Below are positions 1 through 15,120 of a DNA stretch of 64,000 nucleotides, piece by piece. Source of the DNA: Ophthalmolycus amberensis (Eukaryota; Chordata; Actinopteri; Perciformes; Zoarcidae); contig JAFEUB010000770.1 of NCBI GenBank assembly GCA_024529925.1, positions 1,022,501 through 1,086,500 of the forward strand, in the 5' to 3' direction. The stretch's first letter is position 1, and each line of letters begins with the position of its first letter. A program made the translations under genes and the position numbers. The notes beneath the pieces are model-generated. The model ran no database searches, was not told the DNA's origin, and saw only the letters and a program-made list of their open reading frames with translations.

Positions 1-1362
1 TTTTTTCTATTTACGAAAGACATTTTCGTAAGCTCATACAGACATTTTGACTTGACTGAAAAGCACAAGAGTAACTGTTAACATAAGTGATGGTTCTTTT
101 AAATTCAAGTGTCCCAGTAAAGTCCTGTTCAGGAAGATTAACCGGTCTAACAGCAGAAACACAAAGTTTGCTGATCTGGCACGGAGTTGGGGCGGTCCGG
201 GATCAGATTTACCCCGCTGGTGTTGGCTCTTCACTGAGACCCGTGTCTCCTGTGAATGTGGGGTGGCCAACCGGAGAGGGTCTCCCCCCCCCCGTAGGTT
301 ATGGAGCCAAGCCACAGCAGTGTCACACTGAAGTCCTGAGCTACAGAGGAAAAAAACAGTTGCAGAAAGGTGCTTTGGTCCATACAGCCAGATAGATACA
401 CTCAAAGCTGAAGAAATATGCTTTGCCTGAACAAAATCCCGAGATAAGTTCAAAAAACTGCGCAGTCAATTTCAGAGCTTCTGGTGGCTACACATGACCT
501 TCTTGAAAAGGTCAGCGTAGCGATATTTGCGCATATTCAAAAACCTGTTGAAGTCTTTTATAATGTTGAAAAGTAGTGTTTCTCCTTCCGACCAGAAATG
601 TGGAATTTTGTACGGCCATGTATCTCTACCCGAGCCATTCAACCAGTTGGCTGGCCAAATATTGTCATATTTGGAATAATAGTGTAATATTATTGTGCAT
701 GTAAACATAGTCAATGACATATTATTATCTTAAAAAGTTGTTGTGGCGAACAGTTGCCGAGTTACACAACCAGCAGACACAGAGCAACATGAAAAACGTA
801 TAATGTGCCCAATATTCACCCTCCTTTTAGCTCTGTTTGGTTTCCGTCAACCTCGGAGAGAAACATCCAGCTGCTAAATGCTCCACTATGTTCACTAGCT
901 AGTCACTAACTTTGTTTGTCTGCTGCCTTGAGTTTGAACAGTCGCCTTCTTCTGCTGATGAAAGTGGTGAGACTGAACTAAAACAATTCACTTGTGAGCT
1001 GTAAAAGCTCTCGTCATTTCGGTCGAAGGACTTGTTGACAGCTTCTCATGCTAACCACCCGGCTCCTCTTTTATTTATCCCCAAGCATTTGTGCCCATTG
1101 TATCAGTCAAAATGCAGCAAACAACAAAGGGGGCATCTTTCTGATATTAAAAAATGTTGCCTGTTGTGAGAGTCGGCAGAGGAATGAAACTGGCGTCAGA
1201 CATGAGCTGGTAATGTTCAAGCAGCTCTTTTGTCCGCTGCAGGCTGGATGGTAATTATTGACGCAAATTAGCTCATGTACACAAACTAGCACACACACAC
1301 ACACACACACTTGAACGACAATATATATCTTTTCATTTCCCTCCCTGTGTGCTCCTTCTCCA
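1..1362. other. ebf1 intron: start of window, no recognisable gene
   Basis: Mostly unique-looking sequence with a GC-richer patch at about 170-330 containing a run of ten C. A (CA)n run lies at 1290-1310. Open frames here have no recognisable domain and no paired splice sites. Nothing else seen. Confidence 0.5.
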
Positions 1363-1381
1363 CCTCTCTCGCTCTCTCTCT

Positions 1382-1445
<64 letters not shown>

Positions 1446-1474
1446 CCTCTCTCTCCCCCTCTCTCTCTCTCCCC

Positions 1475-1506
<32 letters not shown>

Positions 1507-1586
1507 CCCCTCTCTCTCTCTCTCTCTCTCTCTCTCCCCCTCTCTCTCCCCCTCTCTCTCTCTCTCTCTCTCGCTCTCTCTCTCTC

Positions 1587-1639
<53 letters not shown>
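1363..1639. repeat. Long (CT)n / C-run compound microsatellite
   Basis: About 277 bp that is almost entirely pyrimidine on the + strand: (CT)n blocks interrupted by runs of C. The long Ser-Leu-Pro and Arg-Glu open frames across it are products of the repeat, not genes. Homopyrimidine tracts of this length can form triplex (H-) DNA. Confidence 0.97.
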
Positions 1640-1641
<2 letters not shown>

Positions 1642-1754
1642 CATCTGTCTGCACTCAGTGCCAGCCGGTAATTAGTCCTTGTAAAGTCAGTGTAGTGAGG
1701 AGTCCCTGTGTTTGGGTACTGCTGTCTAGTCAAACACTGGTGAATTGGGGGTGT

Positions 1755-1814
1755 GGGGGGGGGGGGGGGGGGGGGGGGGTGGTGTGTGTGTGTGTGTGTG
1801 TGGGGGGGGGGGGG
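1755..1814. repeat. Poly-G / (GT)n / poly-G block
   Basis: A run of 25 G (1755-1779), then about ten GT units, then 13 G (1802-1814). The G runs could form G-quadruplexes. Run lengths may be affected by sequencing error. Confidence 0.9.
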
Positions 1815-2894
1815 CTGCTAACAGCCCGTGTTTTATCTGTCAAGTTTGCTGCTGTTACGCAACACACTTCAGGGTTAAGGTTAACTCTCAGGAGAGTGTC
1901 GTGACTTTATTTACCAGATAAATCAGTTTGTTTGCCTCAGTGAACGGGCAGCCTCATAACAATGGTTAGAGAGATGATGTGATTTAAAAAATGTTTTGTT
2001 ATTTTATGGTAATTTATGAACATCTTGTTCATGTGGAGTATCTGTTTATTTACAAACCGTTTGTATTCTGTATAAAATTACCGACTTAATATTGTGATCA
2101 TGACAGGACACAGTTACTATTATTATTATTACAAATATATCAGGACATTACTACAGCATTAATAGCATTTTCTATAATTATGTCAACAGGTTTTTTTTAT
2201 GCTGCTTGAATATCACACTGTAAATGACATAGAATGTGCAATTCACTCAAGTGATTGTGAATCAGATCAACAGAAGTGTAGTCGTTTTGTTTCCTTTTAT
2301 ACTGTTATTATCTCATGATAGTCGCTTGGTCTTGAAAACAAGACGTAGCTGTCTTTTGGTAGCTATTTCTCTATGTATGTTTAATTAGGCTTTTCACAAG
2401 TGTCACAGGAAAGCTCCCTCAACTTTCCATCTTGATGCCGCGACATCACCAACGCGACACTCACTGAATCCTTTCATCAGCAACCGAACGGAGGGACGTC
2501 GCACTGCGTCGATTGTACGGCATAATCTTGTGGCCTGTCATCTTTCAAAATCTGAGTCGAGTAAACAAAAACATTGCTAGTCGGTTGCTTGGCTATTTTA
2601 AAAATGGCATGTTGTGCAGGATGTCCAATGTCGCGATCGTTGGTCTGCAGATTTTCAACTTCACCTACTAGTATTGGCTCAGGTCTGTTTGGAGCCTCGA
2701 GCGAGGTGGTAGCAAAATGACCACGTGCTAGTACACGTGCTATCTACAATTAATTTGCTAATGGAAAACCAAATACTATGCAGTGGAAATGTGCCATATG
2801 ACATACTGTCCTAATATACAATTAAAACACACAGGACTTTCACTTGATACCACAGAGTAAGAAACACATTTATCAATAGGACTGTTGTTATTGG

Positions 2895-2927
<33 letters not shown>

Positions 2928-4221
2928 GACACACACAAGACACACACAAGACAAAGCCCTCTAAGCGGAGCTGGGCTAAGAACAGAGAGTTTGTATTTAC
3001 TGTAAGCTCAGGTGACAATACATGACAAACTGAAATAGACTGGGTGGTGGTCTGCACTGTGTGTGTGTGTGTGTGTGTGTGTTTGTGTGTGGCAACACCC
3101 TGGGCAGCTCGCCCCGCAGATGAGATTTCCATCCGAACAGGACGTGGATTGCTGCCACTACCTGTGCAGAACACAGCCAGTCCACCAATACTGTTCCAGA
3201 GGCGACGTGGTTAATGGGCTTATTCTTACAGAGTTGATTTATATCTTACGCTTGCACCTTTTATGTTTGTGTATACTCTGTATGTGTAAATGCAACATGC
3301 TACTTCCGGACTTCAAGACACTCGGACAATAGGAGGCAAGTTCAGACCGATGTTAGTACATTTTCACTGTCTGACCTTTCGCTTTCCTCTCCCTGTCTCT
3401 TCTTGTGTATTCTGTGTTGCAATTTATTTACATTTTCAAACAGTTTTATATTTCATCCATTTGACATAAGACGTCATAGTATGTGAGTTGTGTCCACTGT
3501 GAACTTGCAGAGCCAGATCTGAATGAACATCTTATATGACTGAAATAAACGAAACCACTGATATATGAAGGATTTATAAGAACAGTACAGACAGACAGAC
3601 TGGGTTTGTGAGTTACTGTTGCTGCTTTTTATAATTAGTTCAGGAAGCTTCTGCAATTGTCTGTCAGTAAAGAGAGGGGATATCAATTTCCATCTGACAA
3701 TAGCAGGAAAGAAAGACAAACACACACACACACACACACACACACAGCTCTGCATTCCATCACATACCACCCGTGTGTGTGTGTGTGTACAGTATACTTG
3801 GTGTTTACTTGTGTATCCTGTGTGCACAGTTTACCCACAGTGAGGAGACGCACACTACTGAGAGGCAGATTCCTTGCACATTTCATCGGAGCGCTTCAGA
3901 TGCCGAACAGAAAAGGTTGTAATCTCTCTTTCTGAGATCAAATGAAATTGTAACGATGCCCACAGACAAACTCTGACCCTGCAGCAGCAAAACAGCGTTG
4001 GGACACAAGACGGAACAGAAACATGCACCGCACACCACGACAGAGCATCCTATGGAGACATAGTGCGTGTGATGGAATGGCAACATGTAAGGCTACGATT
4101 AGAAGAATAGCAATAGTAGAGTTTATTTAGGCTAAATTATATGGTAATGAGTTTTTACGACCCAAAGGCTGTTAGAAACATGAAATATGTGGAAAGATGC
4201 ATCATCAAGATCAAAATCAGC
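1815..4221. other. ebf1 intron: no gene; three short (CA/GT)n arrays
   Basis: AT-rich sequence with (CA)n at 2897-2926, (GT)n at 3059-3082 and (CA)n at 3719-3746. A few imperfect copies of an 11-bp unit follow the first array. No exon or transposon was recognised. Confidence 0.5.
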
Positions 4222-4336
4222 CCACTGGTGCCTGTGATAGTCTGACAACCTGTCCGGGGTGTACCCTGGCTTCGTCCAGCTGGAGCCGTGACCCTGAATA
4301 GGATAAGCGTTTACAGATAAGGGGTGGATGGATTAT
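4222..4336 (+). mobile_element. L2-like LINE 3' tail fragment
   Basis: The stretch contains ACAACCTGTCCGGGGTGTAC, then GTGACCCTGAATAGGATAAG and a short GGAT/GGATT tail. This combination is, from memory, the 3' end common to many teleost L2-clade LINE (and dependent SINE) copies. The copy is truncated and diverged. Family assignment needs a repeat-library search. Confidence 0.5.
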
Positions 4337-5066
4337 GCAACATATTTTCAGTAACAAAAGAAAGACTGGATGCAGGCATTATACAATCCTCTTCACCTCA
4401 GCAGTATATTCACTTAAACCGAGGCAGATAATTAATGTACAGAATCTGCCCAAGTTGTCGACTTGCGTCTTTCTCTCCATCCCTCCGAGTTTCTCTCCCC
4501 CTCCGGCCCCAAAGCTCCTGCATTTAGTCAGTAAACTGCTTTTAGTGAACTGTTTTACGGCGATCCCGCGCTGTGTTTACGACTCCTCTCGCCCAGGAGG
4601 AGAAAGGCCGAGCCAACAAGCATGGAGGCCACAAACGTGGTCCAGGAAGCTGCTGTACGCACACTCTGTGTTTCTCCTTCTTCCCTCTCACCCTTTTCCT
4701 TTCCTCCTATACGTCTTACTTCCTCCCACGCCATTCCTTGCCTCCTACTTTAACTGTTCCTTCTCATAACCCTTTATCATCTCCTCATCCCAACCATTTT
4801 CACCTTCTGCCCTCCACTTCTATCTCCCTCTGTTCCTATTGTTTCTTACCTTCTCCTCTCCTCCTTCATTTGTCTCACAGCTCTCCCTCCTCTCCTTTCT
4901 CACCCCTTTTATTCTCTCTCCCTCTTCCTCCAGCCCTCTCCACCTCATTTTTTTCTCTGGCCTATCCTTATCACAGCTCCTCCAACCACTTCCATACTGT
5001 TATTCTTCCAGAAATGTGAACAGTTATACACTATATATGCATGCTTTCCCTTGTGTATGGGCGGTC

Positions 5067-5126
<60 letters not shown>

Positions 5127-5769
5127 AAAGAGGTGTTCAGCTCATCTCTACAGGGAGTTCAGCATCCTCAGCTTCTCCTGAACACAGAAGGAGGATGAAG
5201 AAGAAGACGAAGAAGGAGGAGGAGGAGGAGGAAAGGCAGATTCTGAAGCATTTCTTTGGTCTATCCAGCCATCTCAGAGCCCTCCTCCTCCCTCCTCCTC
5301 CTCCTCCTCCCTCCATCTCTCTTTCTCACCCGCCACCTCCCGCTCCCTCACATTAATTCAGCGAGGTACTAAATATTTCTTTTAGTAGAAAAAGCGATTT
5401 CTCTCCGCGGCTCGCTGGGGCTGCCGCTGCGCTCGCCAGCGCTTTCACCCTCTCCGCACACCTCACCCCTCACCCCTGCACACATGGGAAGTGCTTTTTT
5501 TATGGACTAGCCAGAATTATAAATGTTCAGCTGTGTTTATGGCTTATTAGGCAGTTACAGGAGGGAGGGGAGCATGTGTTTTATTGGCTTAATTGAGAAA
5601 GAACAGCGTCCTTGCTGCATTAGCACTATTTTCCTCTCATCAACGGCCTTGGCTGGCGAGTCGGCGCTCTGTGCAGTCAAAGGTGCCCTCGCTGTGCCAC
5701 TCTTTCTGCTGAGGACGAGGAAAGGGCTTCTGTGCCTGTGTGGCTATCTTCGTGTTTGTCTTCGGATGC

Positions 5770-5839
<70 letters not shown>

Positions 5840-6729
5840 GTGTAAATGTGTTGCAGAAAAAAGAAAGGTGTGAGTCGGAGTTGAATGTGCATCGGCACGT
5901 TGATGCTAAACAACTGAATAAAATCTTTTCTGTCATGTGAATGAGAGCTAAATGTTTGTATGGTTGTTTTCTAAAGGCTAAGAGTGCATGTGTGTGCGCA
6001 TTTGTGTATGTGTGTGTGTGTGTTTGTAAGCAGGCATGCTTCCTAGGTACTTGACTGTGAAGCTGCTCCTTTTATCAGTCAAGAGGAGAGACGATCCTCG
6101 ATACTCCTTTGAGTCTGACAACACAGAGCGATCTTGTAATGTGTTTTATCTCTTTTTCTTTGCATCCCTCCTTCCCTCCTTCCCTCCTCCCTCCCTCCAC
6201 GCCATCCCTTTCCCAATCCCTTTAATTCTCCCCTCTCTCACCTCCCTTCCTCTCCGGCGCGTGTTGCGCTCTGTCGCTCCCCCAGCGTCTGAGGTGGAGA
6301 CTAAACAGCCGAGTTATTTATTGTGATGTTTTCGTGGCCGCCTGGTTTAAATAACAGTTTGGTCTCTCTGCAATTCTCCCTCTCATCTCTCTGCCTTTAT
6401 TCTCTCTTTTTTCTCTGCTTGCTCCGTCGCCTCTTTTTCTTGCTCTCTCCCTCTTCCCCCTCCACACACACACACACACACACACACCCCTCCTCCCATC
6501 ATGCTCTGGATAATGGTACATTGTTAACGGGCTGTCTATTGTTTGGGTTGTGTTCTTGGCTAAGTGGAGGGTGAATACTTTTTAGATGACAAACATGTAC
6601 GCTCGCTGCCAGCCATTCTGATCTGCTGGTCTGGAGCTAGTTATACACAGAGCTGTCTGAAGCCCGCTTACCCTCAATCACTGGAGATTTACAGTGTACG
6701 GTGGTGTCACTGCAAGACTTGTGTGCACA

Positions 6730-6767
<38 letters not shown>

Positions 6768-7145
6768 CCTTGTATGTTGGTGCATTCTTGTGACACCAAT
6801 AAGCCTGTAAGTTTGAAATGCAGACTCAGCATTTAAAAGTTGTTGTGCCAAACCGACGGTGTCACTTAGATTCTCGGCTTCTTGGCAGATGGATATAACT
6901 CTCATCACTCTCTTCTCTGGGGACAATGAGCAGCAGTAACCCAGGGCAATTCACTGTGGCCGCTTCCTAGAGGACGACACAGATCCATGACGTCAATATA
7001 AGTAGATTACCAGTTATTCCACTTATAAGTATTTTTGTTTTACAATACTGACTATAAATTAAAGGTATATTTGCAAAAACTGGAGAATTTTACTTAATGA
7101 TAGATACTAGGCCTTATGTTTGCTTGTTAACTGATCATAATTCAA

Positions 7146-7148
<3 letters not shown>
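4337..7148. other. ebf1 intron: pyrimidine-rich and microsatellite region
   Basis: A long pyrimidine-rich strand (about 4665-4990) is followed by (GT)n at 5071-5117 and GGA/TCC triplet runs at 5210-5310. Next comes a less repetitive GC/AT mosaic at about 5350-5660, then (TG)32 at 5772-5835. (CA)n lies near 6465 and (TG)n near 6736. 5350-5660 and 6270-6365 have TTAATT/TTTAAAT-rich cores between repeats and might be regulatory. No exon was recognised. Confidence 0.45.
5772..5835. repeat. (TG)n microsatellite
   Basis: About 32 uninterrupted TG units. It generates long His-Thr and Cys-Val open frames that are not genes. Confidence 0.97.

Positions 7149-7187
<39 letters not shown>
7149..7187. repeat. 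(AT)n microsatellite
   Basis: About 19 AT units, followed by degenerate TA/CA sequence to about 7265. The stretch can extrude as a hairpin. Confidence 0.95.
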
Positions 7188-7188
<1 letters not shown>

Positions 7189-7497
7189 CACCAATATATC
7201 AATATATACATCAATATATATACAGACATACATATATACATATATATATACACACACACACACACCCTGACCCGCCTCAAACCTCCAGAAACACATCTTC
7301 GGTCTCTCTCTAGGCTTTTTAGACCTGGATCTATCATAGCTGAGTGTGTGTGTGTATATACACACACAACATTTATTGCAGCAGCTCCATCGTGGACATG
7401 ATGGAGGGTGTGAAGCTGCATTTTAATGGATGATTATGTTTTATGTTTTCTCTACAATGACCTGCACTGGCAGACCAATATTGTTCCCATCCCACCC

Positions 7498-7551
<54 letters not shown>

Positions 7552-7643
7552 CCCATACATAAATTTCCACTAGTATGGCTACCCCCCCTCCGTAATATCC
7601 GTCCACCATATGCCCCTATGCCCCTCATCCCAAACACCCTCTC

Positions 7644-7690
<47 letters not shown>

Positions 7691-8122
7691 GCTTCCATTC
7701 ACCTCCCAGCCTCCCCCCTCTCACCCTGGCTGTGGTGGGGTGACATCAGGTGCTCTCCTCTCTCTTTGGGGCAGAGAAGAGCGTGACTTAACATCCAGCC
7801 TTTATCGTAAAGGACATTCTCCTCTCTATTACCTACTGATGGAAAGGTCAACCAGCATGAATAGAAAGGTTGGAACCACTCATAATGTAAAACGCATGCT
7901 CCTCTCCTCCCCTCTCCCCTCTCTTCCTCTCCTCCTCTCCTCCCTCTCCCCTCTCCCCTCTCCCTCTCCTCCTCTCCTCTCCTCTCATGCCCTGTCAGCA
8001 CTCTCGACACCGTACCTCCCTTAATCTGACACACAGAATAAGCGTGACAGAAAGACAGACGGAAACACTGACAGGTCTCTGTCAAAATCACATCCTGTCA
8101 GTGTGTAGGGAGAGATGGGGGA

Positions 8123-8155
<33 letters not shown>

Positions 8156-9847
8156 TACCACTCCTCTATCAGTGCTGAGTGGCATAGCGGGACAAAGAAG
8201 ACATTATTTTGAATTCTGAGGACCATTAGCATGACTATAGATGCATTAAAATGCTAGATAGTGGGAGCACATGGGGTAGGCGTTGGAGGAGAGGGGAAGT
8301 GGAGGAGCACATCATAGTAACGACTCCATCCCTGGATGCTTACTCAGGATATTCCACATTCATGGCAGTTAGAGAACATATTATGGCAATGTGGAAGGAA
8401 ATGATTTTAAGAGGAATTTAATCAAATTGTTTCGATTGCTCAAGAGTGGGCACGACCCACAAAGCGTGGTGCAGATGTGGAGCTGTGGAGGGCTGGTGGA
8501 CTTCAACCACAATTCTATGAACGTCATTATTAAATGTGGAGGTTGAGGACAAGGGAGAAATGAATACATTAGACAACAACCAACTACCCCTACCATTGAG
8601 TTAACAAAGTCAAATGTTGTTTTTCAGTGTAGTTAGCTGGTCACCCTTCACATGTAATTGAGTACATTTTAGATGTTTTTCGACATTTTTCCTTTTGTTT
8701 TTCATTGTTCCTTTTGTATGTGTCTGTTCACCTGCTTTTATATGTTATTTGTTGAATCTCCCACTCGAAGTGTGACGCCTCAGATACCTCCATTGCATCA
8801 CCAATAGAGATTTCACTGTAAAAATGAATTCTTTAGGTCACAGTGTGCACACATTTGCACACCACCTTCAGACCATCTATAACGGTGTATAAGTCTTTCT
8901 CTGTTTGACAGTTTTCACAGTTTTGTTTTCACATTATCAGCAGGAATAAACTGAGCAGGAACCACAAATACTTCAAAAGTAAAGAGGGCTACAGAAACTT
9001 CATCAACACAAAATTCAAGAACATGAGATGTTCATCCCGTAATGGTAACACTGTCTTCATTAACTCTCTCTGGGGAGTGCAATGCAAAAATGGAAATGAA
9101 CAATTACAAAAATTTTCTGTCACAAAAGATCCCATCGGAAAAACAAAAGTAGTTGCCAGATGTTTTTGCATATGTATTACAAAGACGTGGCTCTTTCTTT
9201 TTCTTCCGTCTGAGGGTTAAAGCCAATCAAACAAAACATGCAACTTAGATTCTTTAAGGTTTGTGAAACTATATAATATAAGGCTGAAAGAGTCTCAGAC
9301 AAGCTGAGACCTAAATACCCCCGAAATATTTCACTTTCATATACAGTTATGGTGGACACATGAACAAATAACAGCTTAAGCCTTGATTGGTGTCTCTTTC
9401 TGCCACCTGATGAATGCACATTGGATGATCACTCTGCTCTCAGCTCTGGTTTGGTCTCCATCCATCACCAGCTGCTAGCTTTATGACTTAACCAGTTAGT
9501 CGCTAACTTAACCACCTGCTCGTTGGTGCTGTGCACCACTGTAAACGCTTACAGTGGGTTTATCAGACCTTTTTCTGGTTGAAAACAGCCGCCTGCTGAG
9601 CTGGAAATGGTGTTGATGACTAAACAGTTAAATGTGCAGGCTGTAAAACCAAAGCAGTGAGCTACGAAAGACTAAAAGGCTTTGTGCTGCAACGAGAGCA
9701 GCGTGATGATTCTCTCTGTTGTCATTGGTAGAAATGAACATCCACATGAACAGCTGGTCCTTCAGAGTTCACACACATTTGGCTGAAGATTGTGACTGTG
9801 CTTGTAGTGAAAAGCAGCTCTCAACCGTACCTTTGTTACATTTCTAC

Positions 9848-9903
<56 letters not shown>

Positions 9904-10153
9904 ACAGGGCCTTTCTTTCTCCCTACATCTGCTATTAGACCCTGCCATTGTCTGTGTCTTTGCTGTGAGCTTTAATCTAATAAAGTGTGTGTGTTTGTGC
10001 ACGTATGTTTGTGTGTGCCTGTGTGCAAATCAATAGTGATATATAATTCACTGCATCCCAGCCCCACCACACTTTATACCCACACATACTGCCTATTTAA
10101 TATTGCATGAGGACACACACACGCACATACAAATGTGGGGGCAGGGGGAAGGA

Positions 10154-10222
<69 letters not shown>

Positions 10223-10933
10223 CGCGCCTCTCAGATCGTAAAAGAGGGTCTTTTATGCCCCTCTAACCTCCTCTCCCGACGTGATCTGAGTGCAGTTTTA
10301 CCTCTTTAAACTTACCTCTTTCTTGCACTTCCATCCCTTTTTCCATCTTTCTCGCTTTTTTCTCATTTTCAATCTTTCATTTTCTAATCTTTGTTTTTCT
10401 CTTTCTTTATATTCGTCTCTCTTTCTCTCCCTCCCTCTCTCTCTGTATCGTTTTGAACTCTTACCCTTCGGGTCTTCACATTCACTTTTTGTTTCTGTGT
10501 GAATAAATAAGAATTCATCTCCACATTTAAATAGCTTCAGGGTTTCTGGGACACACACACACACACACACACTTACACACTTCTCAGTCATGTTTATAAA
10601 TCATTAGAGTTTGGGGTCACCGGGGGTCACGTCTCTCTCTCTGGCCACCGTGCTCCATTCTGATTGGTTGTTGACTCTGCGGGCCACTCGGCATGCTTGT
10701 TAGCTTAGCTGTGCTTTTACCCTCACCTTGCCTCCAGTGTGTGTTTGTGTATGCTGAATTATTGAACAGTTACTGCCTCTGTTTATGTATTTCCATATAT
10801 GCATGTGTGCGTACATGTGTGTGTGCAGGAAAAGCTCAAAGACTCAAATGCCCCCTGTCCTCCACATCCTATTTTTTTAGCTCACAGTTTCATAAGATTG
10901 AATTGTACTTTATTCACATTCTCACACACACAT

Positions 10934-10971
<38 letters not shown>

Positions 10972-11290
10972 GTCTTTCCAGCCTCCGCATTCATATTTCA
11001 TATCCTTATGACTCTGTATGAGTTCCTTCAGTGTGTTTCATTGCAACATGAAAGAGCTGCTTCATAAACATGTTAATGGCTTTGATCACATAATGAGCCG
11101 AACAAATAGGAAACAACACGGAGATTAAACAGAAAAGGATAAAAATTAAATAACTGTATGCACACTGCCTGTACAGTCTTGGTTTGTGTGAGTGGGAGCT
11201 AATTAGTGGATTATTCTCTGCAATTCTTTTACACTGAGAGACTTGGCATAACAGGAAGTAGCTCTGGCAATAGTCAGGGATTCAGACGGA
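7188..11290. other. ebf1 intron: microsatellite-rich, no gene
   Basis: (CA)n lies at 7501-7551 and 7647-7688, an 88-nt pure pyrimidine run at 7899-7986, and (GA)n near 8120-8153. 8160-9840 is unique-looking sequence in which I see nothing. (GT)n at 9850-9900, a TG-CG tract at 10156-10227 and (CA)n near 10551 and 10940 follow. Small open frames lack any recognised domain. Confidence 0.5.
10156..10227. repeat. (TG)n-(CG)n alternating purine-pyrimidine tract
   Basis: About 29 TG units run directly into six CG units. Uninterrupted alternation of about 72 bp with a CG end is a strong Z-DNA-forming arrangement. Confidence 0.95.
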
Positions 11291-11370
11291 TGCACACTCT
11301 TTAACACACATGAGCACTCTTCAACACACATGCACGCTCTTTAACACACATGCACACTCTTCAACACACA
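11291..11370. repeat. 20-bp tandem repeat with 40-bp higher-order pattern
   Basis: Four consecutive 20-bp units of the type TGCACRCTCTTYAACACACA, with exact 20-bp spacing. Units 1 and 3 carry TTAAC and units 2 and 4 carry TCAAC, so the array is also a two-copy 40-bp repeat. Confidence 0.93.
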
Positions 11371-13759
<2,389 letters not shown>

Positions 13760-13832
13760 AACACACATCGTTTTAGTGTTGGTGATGCAGCCCACTGATT
13801 CATTTTTTCAATGTTATGTATGTGAACATGTT

Positions 13833-13833
<1 letters not shown>

Positions 13834-13925
<92 letters not shown>
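13834..13925. repeat. (TG)n microsatellite
   Basis: About 46 uninterrupted TG units starting 75 bp after the (CT)n tract. Together they make a simple-sequence block of about 340 bp. Confidence 0.97.
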
Positions 13926-13927
<2 letters not shown>

Positions 13928-14037
13928 CTGCATGCTAAGCGATGTGCCAGAGCAGGTAGTTTTGAACAGGACAGCAGAACCTGTCTCCTTTCTCTCCTTC
14001 ATCTCTCTTTAACAAGTTAATTTATTCATGAGTGTGA

Positions 14038-14178
14038 ACACACACACACACACACACACACACGTTGGTTGGGTGGCAGGACGATAGACTGTTGGCAGAT
14101 TAAAGAGAGAGTTCCTGTGCTGTTGTTAAATTGTCTGTCAGCATGGCACACACACACACACAACAAACACAACCACAC

Positions 14179-14211
<33 letters not shown>

Positions 14212-14240
14212 ACACAACAAAAACAACCACACCACACACA
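14038..14240. repeat. (CA)n arrays with duplicated CA/AACAACC block
   Basis: (CA)n at 14038-14064 is followed by unique sequence. Then 14149-14240 holds two near-copies of a block made of CA repeats plus ACAACAAA(A)ACAACCACACCA. The second copy starts about 61 bp after the first, so this looks like a small tandem duplication. Confidence 0.75.
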
Positions 14241-14254
14241 CTTGAATTGAAAGT

Positions 14255-14480
14255 TAGTGGGGAAAATATGAGCCATTTTGTTTTCAGATTTATAGATTTG
14301 AATTATTAAAAAATATAAAAGGGAAAAAATAATAAGCATTAATTATTCATAAACAGCATGTTAATTGGTTCTTGAATATTCTAAACAATACAAGGCCATG
14401 AATATTCAAATGTATAAAGAGAGAATTAGAGAGCGTAAATGAAGAGAAAGCTGCTCTTCTAATGAGAGGAAAGGAAAGAA
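14255..14480. promoter_or_regulatory. Candidate conserved noncoding element (AT-rich)
   Basis: Repeat-free AT-rich sequence with TTAATTATTCATAAA, GTTAATTGG and two ATGAATATTC/TTGAATATTC motifs, bounded by microsatellites. Large EBF introns in vertebrates are known to hold conserved enhancers. Conservation cannot be seen from one sequence, so this is a guess from composition. Confidence 0.25.
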
Positions 14481-14979
14481 AAGATGAAAGTAAGCTGACA
14501 GGGATGACTATGACAGAAGAAGAGCATCGAGGAGGAGAGAGCAAGAGGGGAGAAGAGGAGGGGAGAGAACGTTAATATAATAATATAGGGGAGGAGGAGC
14601 TGTGGAGAGGAGAAAATGAGATGAGCGAGGAAAGCAAAAGGAAAACAGGCAGAGAGTCAGGGGGGTCTTTTATGTTTCCACCATGATGGATGACACTGTT
14701 GACTAAACGAGCTAAATTAGAAGCTTTTTCCTGCAACTCTGTTGAAATATTATTAACACGCAGCAACTTTAGTGAAACATATGATTCAGCTGCACATAAT
14801 GACCTTGTGCTATTGATTTAGGAACAGAGGGAGCAGCGGTGTTTTTGTGCTGGGAGAGTGGGGGGTGTATCACATGGTCTGTTGCAATGCAGTTTATAGT
14901 GTGTCATTAAAACATTAACTCCTGAAATGCCTTAATCCACAACCTCTCCCACATGAACACACACACACACACACACACA

Positions 14980-15120
14980 AATTGAATAGCTTTAATTAGC
15001 CGGGCATGTGTCCAGTCTTGTAATTAGCTAATAACAGCAACATGGATGTGGTTAATTAGTGGTAGGAGGTGCTTGTGAATTAGAAAGCCAGTGACACCAT
15101 TACTGGAGCTGCTGCAGAAA
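14980..15120. promoter_or_regulatory. Candidate conserved noncoding element (TTAATTAG-rich)
   Basis: Within about 140 bp are TTTAATTAGCC, GTAATTAGCTAATAA and GTTAATTAGTGG, several consensus homeodomain TAATTA/TAATTAG sites, directly after a (CA)n run. Inferred regulatory by motif density only. Confidence 0.3.

Noticed and set aside
87..395. 102-codon + strand frame in GC-richer sequence
   Set aside because: No recognisable motif, overlapped by an equally long frame on the other strand, and no splice-site support.
1286..1904. Long Ser-Leu-Pro and Arg-Glu open frames on both strands
   Set aside because: They are translations of a (CT)n microsatellite; no start context, domain or splice support.
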